64,000 nucleotides of DNA. Source: Tamarix chinensis. Lineage: Eukaryota > Streptophyta > Magnoliopsida > Caryophyllales > Tamaricaceae. Shown piece by piece: positions 49,550 through 60,947 of this stretch. The stretch is from positions 67,757,638-67,821,637 of the forward strand of contig CM060177.1 of NCBI GenBank assembly GCA_030549775.1, written 5' to 3'. Position 1 is the first letter of the stretch. Every line of letters starts with the position of its first letter. The position numbers were made by a program, and so were the translations under genes. Under the pieces are notes generated by a model. The model worked only from the letters and a program-made list of their open reading frames with translations, made no database searches and was not told where the DNA came from.

Positions 49550-50250
49550 TAACTTATCCTAATACTTGGTTTTTAATTAAAATAATATTATATTATAATT
49601 AACTATACAAAATGCTACTAACATACTAATAAAATACTATTGTAATTTAAATGAATGGTGATATAAGGGTTTCTACCCTTCTCCCAAAATGATATTGGTA
49701 AAGATAATAATAATGATAATATTCATAAAATAAAATATTGTTAATAATACTAATATTAGTAGAATACTAATAATAATAATAATATAAATCTTAAAATTAC
49801 AAAGTGGGCTTTTGAGCCTACCTAAGTAATAAAATTACTGTTCCATGATAATAATAATAGTGTTAATAATATATATACTTATAATAATATTAAACTAGTA
49901 AAGATAATAACCATAATAATATTAAAAATAGAAAAATGCTAATAATAGTAATAAAAATGCAAGGGTGTGAGACCTAATAAAAATTTAAGGTCTCGGTCCC
50001 CTATTAAATAATTATAATATTAAATAAATAATCATACTAATAATAATAATTTTAATAATAATAGTAAACATGTAATAATTTCATTAAATCCCTAAAATTT
50101 AAAACTAATAATTTATCTAACTCAAGAATCCTCTCAAACCTGCCAACAAAATTAATCAAGTAGGTTACAGCTCATAACAATAATAATAATAATAAGTAAA
50201 ATCAAAATAACATTAAAAATTAGGATAAAATCAGAATAATTCTCAATAAA
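49550..50250. repeat. TAA-type microsatellite block in LTR
   Basis: Imperfect TAA/ATA triplet runs, the positional equivalent of 20300-21760, interspersed with GGGTTTCTACCC-like unique pieces. Confidence 0.75.
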
Positions 50251-50269
50251 TCAAAAGGAAAGGTTAAGA

Positions 50270-51340
50270 AGGTTTAGGGTTTCACTTTGAGTGGGCGGGG
50301 ATGGGTGGCACCAGCGGTGGTGCACAACGGCGGCCAAAAAAGTGTTCTAAAAGGGATGAAAATGAAGGAAAAGAGGGAAGGGGAAGAAGAAAAAGGAAAA
50401 GAAGGTTATGGGTCAGTGGAGGAGAATTAGTAGGAGTTTTTGGGTGGTTTAGAGGGCAGTAGAAGTGGCGAATGTGGTGGTGGACGGTGGTGTAAAGGTT
50501 TCGGTGGTAAAAATCTAGCGAGAGGAATATGAAAATTTACACGGTTATGGTGGCCCGTGCAAGAAGAATTGAAGGTGGTGAATGGTTTAGTTAATTAGAG
50601 TGCGTTTTAGGGAAGAGTTTGGGAGGAAGAGGCGGCGGCGAGGTTGGCTAATGGTGGAGGATGGTGCGTCTAAAGTTGCGGTAGCGCACAGGCTTGCACT
50701 TAGGGTTTTGGGGAAAAAATCTCAAAATTAGGCCATACGAGGGGTATTTATAATGGTAGAGGGTAGGCTTGAGTTCTGGAGGTTAGCAGGAGGTCAAAGC
50801 CGATAAGATAATAGGGTGGTTATGGCCTTGATCGGTCAACAAGATTTCAAATCGTGCCTGGCCTTCATGAGGGAAAATGGGGCTATCGTGGGGGATAAAA
50901 GGGAAGTGGGATAGGTCATACTGGAGTGTGTGTCGAGGGGAAGAGAATGAGTAGGAGAAACGCCAGTTATGTTACGTGTGGCCGGCGGTGCCATTTTTGG
51001 GGGGTGGAGGATGCAGGTTCGGTGATGGAGGAGAAAGAAGGAAGAAGGAAGGAAGTCAGCCGCCTGTCGAGGGAAAAAGAAAGAAAGGAAAAAGGAGAGG
51101 AACCGGGTCGGTTCGGCTGCGGTTATAATTCTTTAATGAAACGTGGAGTCACAGGAGAAAAAGGTGTGAAATGCTGCGTCGCGGTGCCGTATAAATAGGA
51201 AAAAGAACGGTGTTGGGCCGCAGAGGAAAGAAGGAAGGAAAGGTTGATCTGGATCACGTCCAAGCCTAATCTAGTGGGGAAAAAAAGAAAGAGGAAAAGA
51301 AGAAAAGAAGAAAAAGAAAGAGAAAGGAAAAAGGAAATTT
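50270..51340 (-). repeat. Purine-rich plus strand, LTR block
   Basis: Plus strand rich in GGAAG/GAAAAG/GGTGG. It starts with GGTTTAGGGTTTCACTTTGA followed by GGTGGCACCAGCGGTGG, which aligns with 21785-21845 of the 18625 LTR (GGCGACACCAGTGGTGG). Short open frames (for example 50926-51198) are compositional. Confidence 0.65.
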
Positions 51341-51641
51341 TAAGTTGTTTAGGGTTAAATAGATTAATTAGAATATTTTAGGTAATTAAAGTGAAATATT
51401 TAATTAAAATAATATTAAATTTCATCTTTAGACTAATTTAGGGTTTTTAAAAAATATTTCTCTTAAATCCCTTTTTAATTTGCAAAAGCCCAAGTTTTCC
51501 TTTATAACATATTTACAAATTATTATTAATTTTCCCTAATTAATTCCTTCCTATTCCAAATAAAATAAATAATTTGATTAATTTCCTAATAAATCCTTAC
51601 TTAATTATATCTCACAAAATAAATAATTCTAGGGCATTTCA

Positions 51642-52808
51642 TACATCAACATTGTTAAGAGTAGAAAAGGAATAAGGATCAACTAGGATACAACTCAAAA
51701 GCACCCAAAGGAAAATAAGTACACTATAAGGCAAACTAACCCCTAGTAGCTAATCAAGGATGAATAACTTAGACCTAACATGATGCTTTTTTTCACTTTA
51801 TGATATTATTATCTTATGAGCTTGAGGCCTCGCATAAAGCTATGGTCCAAAGATTATATCATTCCATATAACAAGCCGTTTCAAGTGAAGGAAGGCCATA
51901 TACTTACCTCCTATCATCTATTATTTCCATGAAGAGTATCTTAAAGTGAAAAATCAATTACTCCCATGTCAAAAGGTGATAATATGGGTTTCTCCTCAAA
52001 TAGTATTATTTAGCCACAAAATGTAAGCTGAAAGAATGTGAGTCAACCCAAAAGTCTCCAGGGTGTGCTCATTTTTCTCTTGTACTAGTCTTGAACCAGT
52101 AGGCTATAATGTTCCTTGTTGGGTTAGTCCTCTAATTAAGATAGGTGTCCTCGACGAAACATTATTTTTCTTTTTTCATCTTCGCTCTTTTTGCCCTTCT
52201 ATATATGGACTATTATATCCATTTTGGTGGGATCTAAATCATAACACAACTCTCCAACATTTACTGTCTCTTGTATTCTCTAAAATTTCCTCTTTATATT
52301 CTATAAATTCTAACAACTAATCTTATTTCCTAAGAAAACTTTAGTTCACAAAAAACTAACAACAACATGCATCCTGTGCTCGGATATGTTACAAAAATAT
52401 ATGTGTCCCATTTAATTTTTTTATCAATTTAATCTTGGTCCTATTGACATTGATAGGGAAGAAAATCTAGTTATTATTTCTCTACTTCAAGCTACCAATG
52501 ACAACATTCAAGCATGAATACATAAAATAGTGTCGGGTATGCTTACTTTTCTTATACATACCCTCAAATAGCTTCCTCATCTTATATATAAAAATTGTCT
52601 TGCTACACCTCAATATCTTACTCCTCATGAAACTTTGGTGGAAGCTCTAGATCTTCTAGAGAGGGAGCTAAGGACTAGGCTTAGTTGCACCTAGAAGTCA
52701 CATTAACTAATGGATTAAAAGATATGATAAAGTATATAGTTATGAAATGAGATTAATAATAACATGATGATTAAAAATGTAAATGGCATAAATAAACCAT
52801 ATTATTAT
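51642..52808. other. Unassigned, between solo LTR and CACTA element
   Basis: Continuation of the flank at 42962-43753. No domain could be assigned with confidence. A plus-strand frame at 52063-52320 has no family signature. It ends in TAT just before the CACTA terminus. Confidence 0.4.
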
Positions 52809-52821
52809 CACTACAAAATAA
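52809..52821 (-). repeat. CACTA terminal inverted repeat (3' end)
   Basis: CACTACAAAATAA: the CACTA pentamer plus the usual CACTACAA extension of plant En/Spm-type elements. The partner terminus lies outside the window. Confidence 0.85.
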
Positions 52822-52827
52822 ATGATT

Positions 52828-53255
52828 TTTGCCAATAGGGCCTAATCTGTTGGTAAAAGGTATTTTTCTGTTGGCAAAAGCTTTTACCAATAGATATTTT
52901 TTTGCGAAAAAACTGTGGGTAAAAACTCTGTGCTTAAAAGTTTTGCCCACAGATATGTATCATCTGTTGGGAATAATTGATAATTCCCACAGATATTTAT
53001 CTGTTAGTAAAACTTATGCCCACACTTATATCTATAAGTAAAAGTATTAACCAAAAAATAATATTTGTGACTAAAAGTATTATCCACAAAATAATATCTG
53101 TAACTAAAACTATTACCCACAAAATAATATATTTGACTAGCAGTATTAGGCACAAAATTATATCTGTGATAAAAGGAAATAACCACACAATCATATCTGT
53201 GTGTAAAAGTATTAAACATAATATTATATCTGTTACTAAAACTTATTACCAACAT
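52828..53255. repeat. CACTA subterminal repeats, 33-bp units
   Basis: First come scattered short motifs in both orientations: TCTGTTGG(T/C)AAAAG, CCCACAGATAT and its inverse. From about 53020 follow six or seven tandem units of about 33 bp (TGTAACTAAAACTATTACCC followed by ACAAAATAATATC). In En/Spm the element-encoded DNA-binding protein recognises such subterminal motifs, and the same role is inferred here. Frames through this block on either strand are repeat artefacts. Confidence 0.75.
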
Positions 53256-53293
53256 ATATATATATATTGTTGGATATATATATTAACCCTATA

Positions 53294-53294
<1 letters not shown>

Positions 53295-53328
<34 letters not shown>

Positions 53329-53400
53329 TGGTAAAACCTGTACCGGCCAAAACGTACAAAATATGAAATATACAATATCCACCTATAGTAACAATTTATG

Positions 53401-53462
<62 letters not shown>
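53295..53462. repeat. GT and AT dinucleotide microsatellites
   Basis: (TG)n at about 53297-53312, followed by (TA)n, and a long pure (AT)n run at about 53403-53461. Confidence 0.9.
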
Positions 53463-53465
<3 letters not shown>

Positions 53466-54695
53466 TAATTAACTACACCATAGTGTAGTACAAAATAATT
53501 AGTTGCTTAGCTCCCAAAGGCATAACAGTCCTTCAAGTACAATACTATATAAACGACTTATAGCATAAGCTATTATAGAAAAACATCTTCATACATTGAT
53601 ATAAAAAATCATCGGCTATTATACAAAAACATCTTTATATGCTGATATACAAAATCATCGACCATCTTCGTAGGCTTACGAGCAAAAGCACCGAGCATCT
53701 TCGTTAGCTAACATATCTACAAAAACATTGGGCATCTTCATAATTTGATATACAAAAATATCGATCATATTCGTAATCTAACAAACAAAAGCATCAACCG
53801 TCTTCATAAGCCGACTCACAAAAGTATTTTTATAAAAACGCATCAAACATCATCTTCTTCATTCTCCTCTTCAGTGTCATCCTTTTCATTCTTGTCATCC
53901 TCCATTTGATAATAATCGTCAACATGTTTTCCCTAAAAATACATATACAATTAACTTAATCATATTAATCTAAATTCATATCAAAAATCTAGATGATGAG
54001 AGTTTGTACTCTTTAATTGAGTATGTACATATCCAAGTTTTTTTTGTTTGGGTTTTTACATAAGATTGGTACGGAAACTATCTTCTAGGTTGGGATTGCA
54101 TAATTTATTTAATATTTAACTATTTATAATAATTTACTAGGATTCCTTGTCTAATAAATATTTTGAGAACCTATAACGAGACATAAACTTAGAACTTTTC
54201 AATAGGTTGGCTAAGATAGGTTAACAAGGGTAAGGACAATGATTAGATAAAGACATTAATCGGAGAAAGAGCGTTGACTAGACAACTAATATAGGTAATA
54301 GTTTTATAATTTTTATTTTATTTTTCTCTCTTTATTTTAGTAGATTTGGTCTATTTTTATTCAAATATATATAATATATATGTGCGAGTGTGTGCGCACG
54401 TATAAATATTATTATCATTTTTTTTCGTACCTAATTTCTAAATTTTTAAAAAATATTGTAGGAAATCAATTAGCATACAAAACTTCTTCCAATCGGAGTC
54501 GAAGTGGCACATTAGCTAAAATTGAAAGAGAAGAGACGCACATACCATAGTTACCCAATCTAATCACTATATGACCCCTAATATTCTCATATATTCATAT
54601 ATGCACTATTTTAGAGGTAAAAGAAAATATACCCAAAATAAATGTGTTGCGTGAGAAATGTAAAAAAAATTATCAACATTTAGTGAGGAACTTAC

Positions 54696-54983
54696 TTGAT
54701 TCTCTAATAATGTATGCATTATACCAGTCAGATATCCTACTCGGTCTTTAGTCTCAAGGAGATCCTTTTCTAACTTCTCAACTCTAGACTCGGATTTGAT
54801 CCTTTTAGCTCGCTCCTCCTCAAAAGCACACCTTCATTTTTGGGATCGTGGAACTTTTACACCAAGACCAAAGGTTTTTGCATATCCATTCCTATCTTCT
54901 CCCACTAACTTTTTGAATATTTCACGTCGAGCATTAGCATCATATCCTTCTGGAAGTGCAGTCATCTCAACCAGAACTGCTTT
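54696..54983 (-). pseudogene. Exon of the Transposase_24 gene with in-frame TGA
   Basis: Bounded by TTTACAG at the acceptor and CAA/GTAAGT at the donor. It encodes the KAVLVEMTALPEGYDANARR segment and the charged helix. The TGA at 54834-54836 splits the two parts. The plus-strand frame 54796-54996 is its shadow. Confidence 0.8.
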
Positions 54984-55879
54984 CTGTAAAGTATAAATCA
55001 ATGCTATTAATGGGTAATAGATGAGGTAGATTCACACACATATATATATATATATATATGTAACCCTAAAATTAAAATAAATTGAAAACATACTCTTGTT
55101 GCACCAGAAGCATTATTAAGCTTAGAACCCTTTTTTGGTTCATGAGTTTTCAACCACATTTCCAATTCATCGGGTTCTTTCCCCATTTTTTCCTAACCAA
55201 AACACATATGAAATTTTATATCAAGTATACAAAGTAAATTAAATTTGGTATTGCGTAGATGAATTAATTATATACCTACCTTTTTCTTCCGCTAGGATGC
55301 GTGTAAAGCTCTTTGAACCAGCATATGAACACATTTTTGACTTTGCATGATTGAGAATCCCTCTTTGACTTCTTTCCTAAGAAATATGAGAAAAACAAAT
55401 ATTAGTATAAAAAATAAACTAATCAAACTATCATAGTCATAGCCTATTTTTTTTAAATAATTAAAAGAGAAATCACTACCTTGCCTTTTGGAGATTCCCA
55501 AAATTTTACCATCTCTAACCACATAGTCTCGGGTATTTCCTTTGGCCTAGAATGTTGTAATACCCCAAAAATTTCAAAAACCTATATTTTAATAAATGAA
55601 TTTATTTGAAATAAAATTTTCTTGTAAAATTATTTATTTTAATTATTTTATGGATTTTAGAGTATATAAATTTAGATAAGATTATTTAATAAATTAGATA
55701 TAAATATTTTGCTAAGTATCATATTATTTTTATTGAAATAAATTCCCAAACTAATATTTTACCAACTTTATCCTTTTTAAATTAATATATTAGATTATAA
55801 TAAATTAAATTATTCAATTAAATAATTTACCAAGAATATTACATTTTATAATTTTATTAATTAATTTAATTTATTTTAC

Positions 55880-56700
55880 TATTTTTCCATTTCCCTTTTT
55901 ACACTTTTTCCTTTCTTCTCTTCTTTCCATTTCGAGCCAAACCAGCCCTTGGACCACACCCCGCATGCCCCTCTCCCTTTCCTTCTTCTTCCCTCTCTTC
56001 CCCTACCACCCGACCACCACCTGCCACCTACACCCTCTCGCCGGCCAGCCGCTGCCCCCTTTCTTCTCCCTCTTATTTGTCCTCATCTCCCCAGCCATTC
56101 ATTCCCTATAAATTAGAACCCACATCCCCCTTCCCCGAGCCTCTTCTCTCTTTACTCCCCCTCCCATTCGTTCCCCGTTTTTTTTATTACCGCCGCCCTC
56201 TACCGCCTGAACCACCGCACCCAGTCCTGCGCCGCCTTCTACCACCACCTACTACCACCCTGCACCACCACGCCACCCCTCGAGCCCTACACTCCCTCCC
56301 TTCTCAACCCCTTTTCTTTTCTCCCTAGTTTTCTCCCCTTACCGCCAAGCCACCTGCAACTGCCGCTTCCGCTGCCGTCTGGCGACCTCTGCCGCCACCC
56401 AACCCACCGTTCGACACCCTGCAACCCCCTCTACAACCGCCATGCCTTAGTTGGCCGAAACCAACTCTTGCACCCCTCCATTTTTTCCTCTCCTTTTCCT
56501 TCCTTCACAACCCCTTCCCCTCGACTCTTTTTGGCAGCCAACTTTGCCGCCTTACTGCCACCGTCTCCGCCACCCTATGCCGCCGTGAAACCACTCTTAA
56601 CCTCCACCTACACCCCCTCTTCACTTCTGCACCATTCCCCTGCCTTAGAACCTCCCCCAACCACCTTCTTTTCTAGCCTAAATACCCTAACCCGAAAATA
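55880..56700 (+). repeat. Pyrimidine-rich block of LTR copy B
   Basis: Counterpart of 30906-31690 in copy A, starting at the shared landmark TTTCGAGCCAAACC. Open frames differ from those of copy A because of indels, which argues against a conserved protein. Confidence 0.75.
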
Positions 56701-57404
56701 ATAGATTTTGCTTCCTTCACCCCCCTTCGAACTCTTCCACCCCTCATTTTTGCATGAGACTCACGCTGCTCATGCAGCGTTAGCTCCCCCTTTATTTTGG
56801 AAATCATTTAGCTAATTTTTAAGGTATAATAGTATTTTATGTTAAGTGTTTTACTAATTAGATTTTATAAAGTTTTATGCTTGGATTCTTATTTCTAACA
56901 TAAAAATAATGGATATTATTTTTAGGTGTTGAGTTGCTAATTATGCTAGGTAAGATTTGATATCTTGCGCGATTAAGGTAACAGTTAATCCTCCCTTAAA
57001 TATATGGAAAAATGTATGCTAGTACATTAAGGGTTTAGTATGATTTTATGCATGTTTTGTATGCTTAGCATGATATGTATATAGTTTCTTATATTGTTTG
57101 ATAAAAAGAAAGAGCATGATAAATTTTGTGCCATATGTAGGTATGTTAATTAAGGAAGGAGTTTGATTATGGATGGAAGTGTTAAATACTTGTTTATGGT
57201 GTATCATGTTGCTAATGCATGAATAATGTTATTGTTTAAGTGTATTTTAGTAATTATGCTTATGAGGTATGTAAATCAATGTATGTAGTTGCTAATGAGT
57301 ATTATGTTGAAAAATGACAAGTTGGTGGACTTAGATGATAAAAATGAAGTATTAATATCATTATTTTATGTAGTGTTAGTAAATTCATAAAAATGGTGAA
57401 TAAA

Positions 57405-58615
57405 GGGGTTGAGTGGAAATTTCATAAGTTAAAAAGGGCATTTTGGTAATTTTGTAAACAAAAAGAGTATTTTGGTAATTTAAAAATAAAGGGGTTAAAT
57501 GATAATTTATAAGTAAAGGATAAAATTGTAAGTTGTGAGAAAGAAGGGTAAAATGGTAATTTTGGAAATAGGGGTAAAATAGTAATTTTGGATGAAGGAG
57601 GGCATTATGGTAATTTTGGAGGTAGAGGGGCAAAATCGTAATTTCATATGTAAATGGTAATATGGTAAATTTTATAAGTGAATGGTGAAGTGGTAATTTA
57701 TAAGTAAAGGGGTAATATGGTAATTTGGAAAAGAAGGGCAAAATGGTAATTATGTAAGGAAAGATAAAGATGGTAATATTGGATGTGAAACAGTAAAATA
57801 GTAATTTGTAAAGTAAAAGATGTATGGTGGTAGTTTTCATAAATAAAAGGATATTATGGTAAACTTGGACGTAAGGGGGTAAAATGGTAATTTTGTAAAT
57901 AAAAGGATATTATGGTAAACTTGGGAGTAAGGGGTAACTTAGTAATTATGATAACGACAAAAGATAATTTAGCAATTAAATCATGATTGTAGAAGGGCAA
58001 TTGGATAAGTATGATGCTATAGAAGGGTAATTTGGTAAATTAACCAATTAAAGGGCATTATGGTAATTTTAAATATGGAGAAGGGTAAAATTGGTAATTA
58101 TAATTATGAAGAAGGGTAAATTAATTATGAGGAAGGTTAATTTGGAATTTATGAGAATTGAAAAGGGTAAATGGCAATTAAAATAATTGAGAGAGGTAAA
58201 ATGGTAATTATGATAAAGGAGAAGGGTAATTTGGTAATTTATCCAACTGAAGGGACAATTTGGTAATTTAGCCGATTAAAGGGTATAGTGATAATTATAT
58301 AACCAACTAAAGGGGCAACATTGGAATCATGATAATGAAGGAGGGTAATGTAGTAGTTTATCCAACTCAAGGGCAATTTAGTAATTATAACAAAGGAGAA
58401 GGGCGATTTGGTAATATAACCAACCAAAAGGGAAATATGATAAGTGTAGTAATTATGAGGGGTGAATGGTGATCTAAAATGTGTAGGAGACAATTTGGTA
58501 ATCTAAAGTGGACAAGGGGTAATCTGGTAATTATGCAACCTTATGGGTAATGTGGTAATTTATTAAGTAAGGAATGGATACTTAACAATTATATAAGTAA
58601 TGGGCAAATGAGTAG
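57405..58615 (+). repeat. GGTAATTT tandem array in LTR copy B
   Basis: Same array as 32385-33450, with extra units near 57740-57810 and 57865-57905 relative to copy A. Confidence 0.85.
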
Positions 58616-59126
58616 TTTGTACCTAACACATCTTTGAGATCGTGGAACATTAATATGATTAAATAATGCTGATTAGCCAAGTAAGAGTATTTGATAATTA
58701 GTATGGCCTTAATGGTTTCACTGTGATATCCTGGATAATCATCTGAATGAGAAATGACTAATGATATTAGAACGATTGAAAGAGAATAAGTATCTGATTA
58801 TCGTGCTTTTCGTGATCACTTTATTTAAGACACTATTACTTAAAGTGAAAGACCTTGAGATCGGGAATGGTGACTCCTTAGGGATCGCTACCCTAAGGAC
58901 GTGGTTTAGTCCATGATTATTCTGGTATTTGCTAGTGTGCCTTTGTGCCCTAGCAAGGCCATATATCTTACTCTTTCTAGCTCTACGGACCTAGTTAGGG
59001 GGTATGTATACTTATGGATTAGGTGTCCTTGTTGGTAGGGTACTGAGTTAGCTTTATGCACCAGTACAACCAGGGTACCTTTGTGTCCATGGGTTCATGG
59101 TTGAAGGGTACTGAGTAGCTGGTATG

Positions 59127-59143
59127 CACCGGTACGACCGGTG
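59127..59143. repeat. Palindrome CACCGGTACGACCGGTG, copy B
   Basis: Identical to 33969-33985. It sits in the same position before the CCGGTCCACCGG repeats. Confidence 0.7.
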
Positions 59144-59277
59144 TACCTTTGTGTCCCGGGTTATCGATCTCCCATTCGAGGCAAATAAATATGATTGATG
59201 TGCTGATTAAAGAAAAGGAAAGATACTATTATTGAAAGTGGAATATTAATGAGCCGGGCTCAGATGATTATGATATT

Positions 59278-59730
59278 GAGTACCGGTCCACTAGTTATAA
59301 TAGTGGTGTAGGAGTGTGTTGCCCTGGTATGTGATATTGAGTACCGGTCCACCGGATATAATAGTGGTCCAGGAGCGTGTTGCCCTGGTATGTGATTATG
59401 AGTACCGGTCCACCGGTTATAATAGTGGCTAGGAGCGTTTTGCCCTGGATGATGATTTTATATATATTCCGGTCCACCGGCTAAAATAGTGGGGGTCCCG
59501 AGCTCAATAAAATCAGTTATGTATGTGAATAAGGTTATGGAAAAATACTAATCACTTATAGTGGAACACCATGCGAGTTAGGGCCAGACCGGTCCACCGG
59601 CAAATAATAGTGGTCAGGTGCGTTCTGCCCTGTGTGTTTACCTTCCGGTCCACCGGCAATAATAGTGGTCAGAGGCATTCTGCCCTGTGTGTTGACTTCC
59701 GGTCCACCAACTATAATAGTGGGGTTCTCG
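59278..59730 (+). repeat. ~60-bp CCGGTCCACCGG tandem repeat, copy B
   Basis: Seven units matching 34120-34575 one to one, with scattered substitutions (for example CCACTAG for CCACCGG in the first). Confidence 0.85.
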
Positions 59731-59964
59731 CACTCACATGAATATAAAATATGATATTGACTGAATGATGATGGAATAATGGCTTAAGGCCTAAAGTATC
59801 GATCGTGACTTATAAAGTATTATGTTTGTTATTGTTATGTATGCATCTCTCATTATTTATATGTGTAGCTTGTATTATGTGTCGTATGCGGGCCTGTCTT
59901 TAAGTCTGGTATTAAAGGGTTACTCAGTACCGTAGTACTGAAGGGATTCCCTTTATGGGGCCCC

Positions 59965-59981
59965 TGCCTATTCAATGGGCA
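59965..59981 (+). other. Conserved hairpin near LTR 3' end, copy B
   Basis: TGCCTATTCAATGGGCA, identical to 34843-34859, with the same AAGGGATTCCCTT and GGGGCCCC just upstream. Confidence 0.65.
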
Positions 59982-60588
59982 GTGCCCTTGCAGGTATTTT
60001 CAGGTGCTACTCAAGTGGGCTATGGGAAAGAGAGTAAGGAATTATCCGGTATCGTTAGGCTTTTTCTCTTTATCATTTAAATTCTTGGTTTTAAATGTTA
60101 ACGTTGTTAAAGTGACCACCATTGGTGGATTTTATTCCTGTAAACGATTTGATGCGCTACTCTGATTTATGTGTGTTGAATTTCTTCCAGATTGTATTTC
60201 ATTTCTTAGCCTTAGCACTTGGTACTGGAACGGTATGAGTGAACCAGTCTGGTACTAAGTGTGGCGGTAATACTCCCAAAGTTCACGTTTTATTAATCGG
60301 CTTCCGCTATTATCATTTGATAAAACGAAATTTTTCAGTAGTGAATGTTGGGAGTGTTACAAATGTATTGCTTGATTGTGTGTTTTTCCGTCAAAATGAA
60401 CCACCTTCAACTCAGACTTATGAGCTCTCCAAACTTCATGGATTTTACCTAATGCCCACTTATATGGCTCTCAATTTTCAAGAAAGTAATAAAAAATCTA
60501 TAAAGGAAAAAAAAATAGAAAACAAAAACTATAAATTACATATAGCAAAAATAAGAAAGTTGATAAAGTAAATGTTATGGTAATGAAC

Positions 60589-60947
60589 CTTTGCTTCCTC
60601 CCAAATCAAATCTAGATATGTCTTATCCATCTTTCTCCAATCCCAACAATCAAGTGGAAACCGCCTAGGATCCCGTGCCAAGAAGCCTATAAGTGTTGAA
60701 AATTGCCTAGCTGAATCACTAATTGGTTGAAGATGCTCATTGACATCCACATACTCAGCCTTCTTTAACACTTTAGTCTTGTTACATCCACGACCCTTTT
60801 CATTTCTGGGCATTGTACCTTGAAATCTTCTTCTATTCATGGTAAAATAGCCATATGAAATTGCATGCTTGGTTTGTGAACCATCATTTACTTCTATTAT
60901 AGATGACACATTGATGGATTGTATACGGCTAGGACTATGTCGTTTGC
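60589..60947 (-). pseudogene. Long exon of the Transposase_24 gene
   Basis: An open frame of about 120 codons from a TTGTTAG acceptor. It reads GKRHSPSRIQSINVSS near the start, then SARQFSTLIGFLARDPRRFP and DCWDWRKMDKTYLDLIWEE near the end, as in plant Ptta/En/Spm transposase proteins. The donor (AAAG/GTTCAT) is weak, so the right boundary is less sure. Confidence 0.75.

Larger units (their letters stand above)
43754..51641 (-). mobile_element. Solo LTR (~4.0 kb) carrying a 3.9-kb insertion
   Basis: Perfect TSD TACAT (43749-43753 and 51642-51646). Plus-strand termini are TGTAACACCCCCAAAATTTA and TAGGGCATTTCA. Its tail aligns with the proved LTR at 18625 (GTACCAAGTGCTAAGGCTAA). The order of parts is the same: CCGGTGG repeats (44466-44740, resuming at 48620), AAACCCTAG array (48800-49160), TAA repeats (49550-50250), purine-rich plus strand (50270-51340), AT-rich end. 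Without the insertion at 44741-48619 and one TSD copy it is about 4.0 kb. No internal region is present. Confidence 0.88.
55556..60361 (+). mobile_element. Solo LTR, 4.8 kb, copy B of the GGTAATTT subgroup
   Basis: Perfect TSD AATGT (55551-55555 and 60362-60366). Termini are TGTAATACCCCAAAAATTTC and GGGAGTGTTACA. Closely similar to copy A (30194-35239) along its whole length. About 340 bp of copy A's pyrimidine-rich block (roughly 30565-30905) are absent, and its GGTAATTT array has extra units around 57740-57900. It lies in an exon of the CACTA Transposase_24 gene, on the opposite strand to that gene. No internal region is present. Confidence 0.92.

Noticed and set aside
52063..52320. Plus-strand 85-residue frame, or an antisense integrase fragment
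   Set aside because: No integrase motif could be read reliably on the minus strand and no family signature on the plus strand.
52977..53366. 129-residue frame with repeated I-I-S-V-x-K motifs
   Set aside because: It is the translated 33-bp subterminal repeat of the CACTA element, open on both strands because of the repeat phase.
54796..54996. Plus-strand 66-residue frame
   Set aside because: Antisense shadow of a Transposase_24 exon that has splice sites and family motifs on the minus strand.
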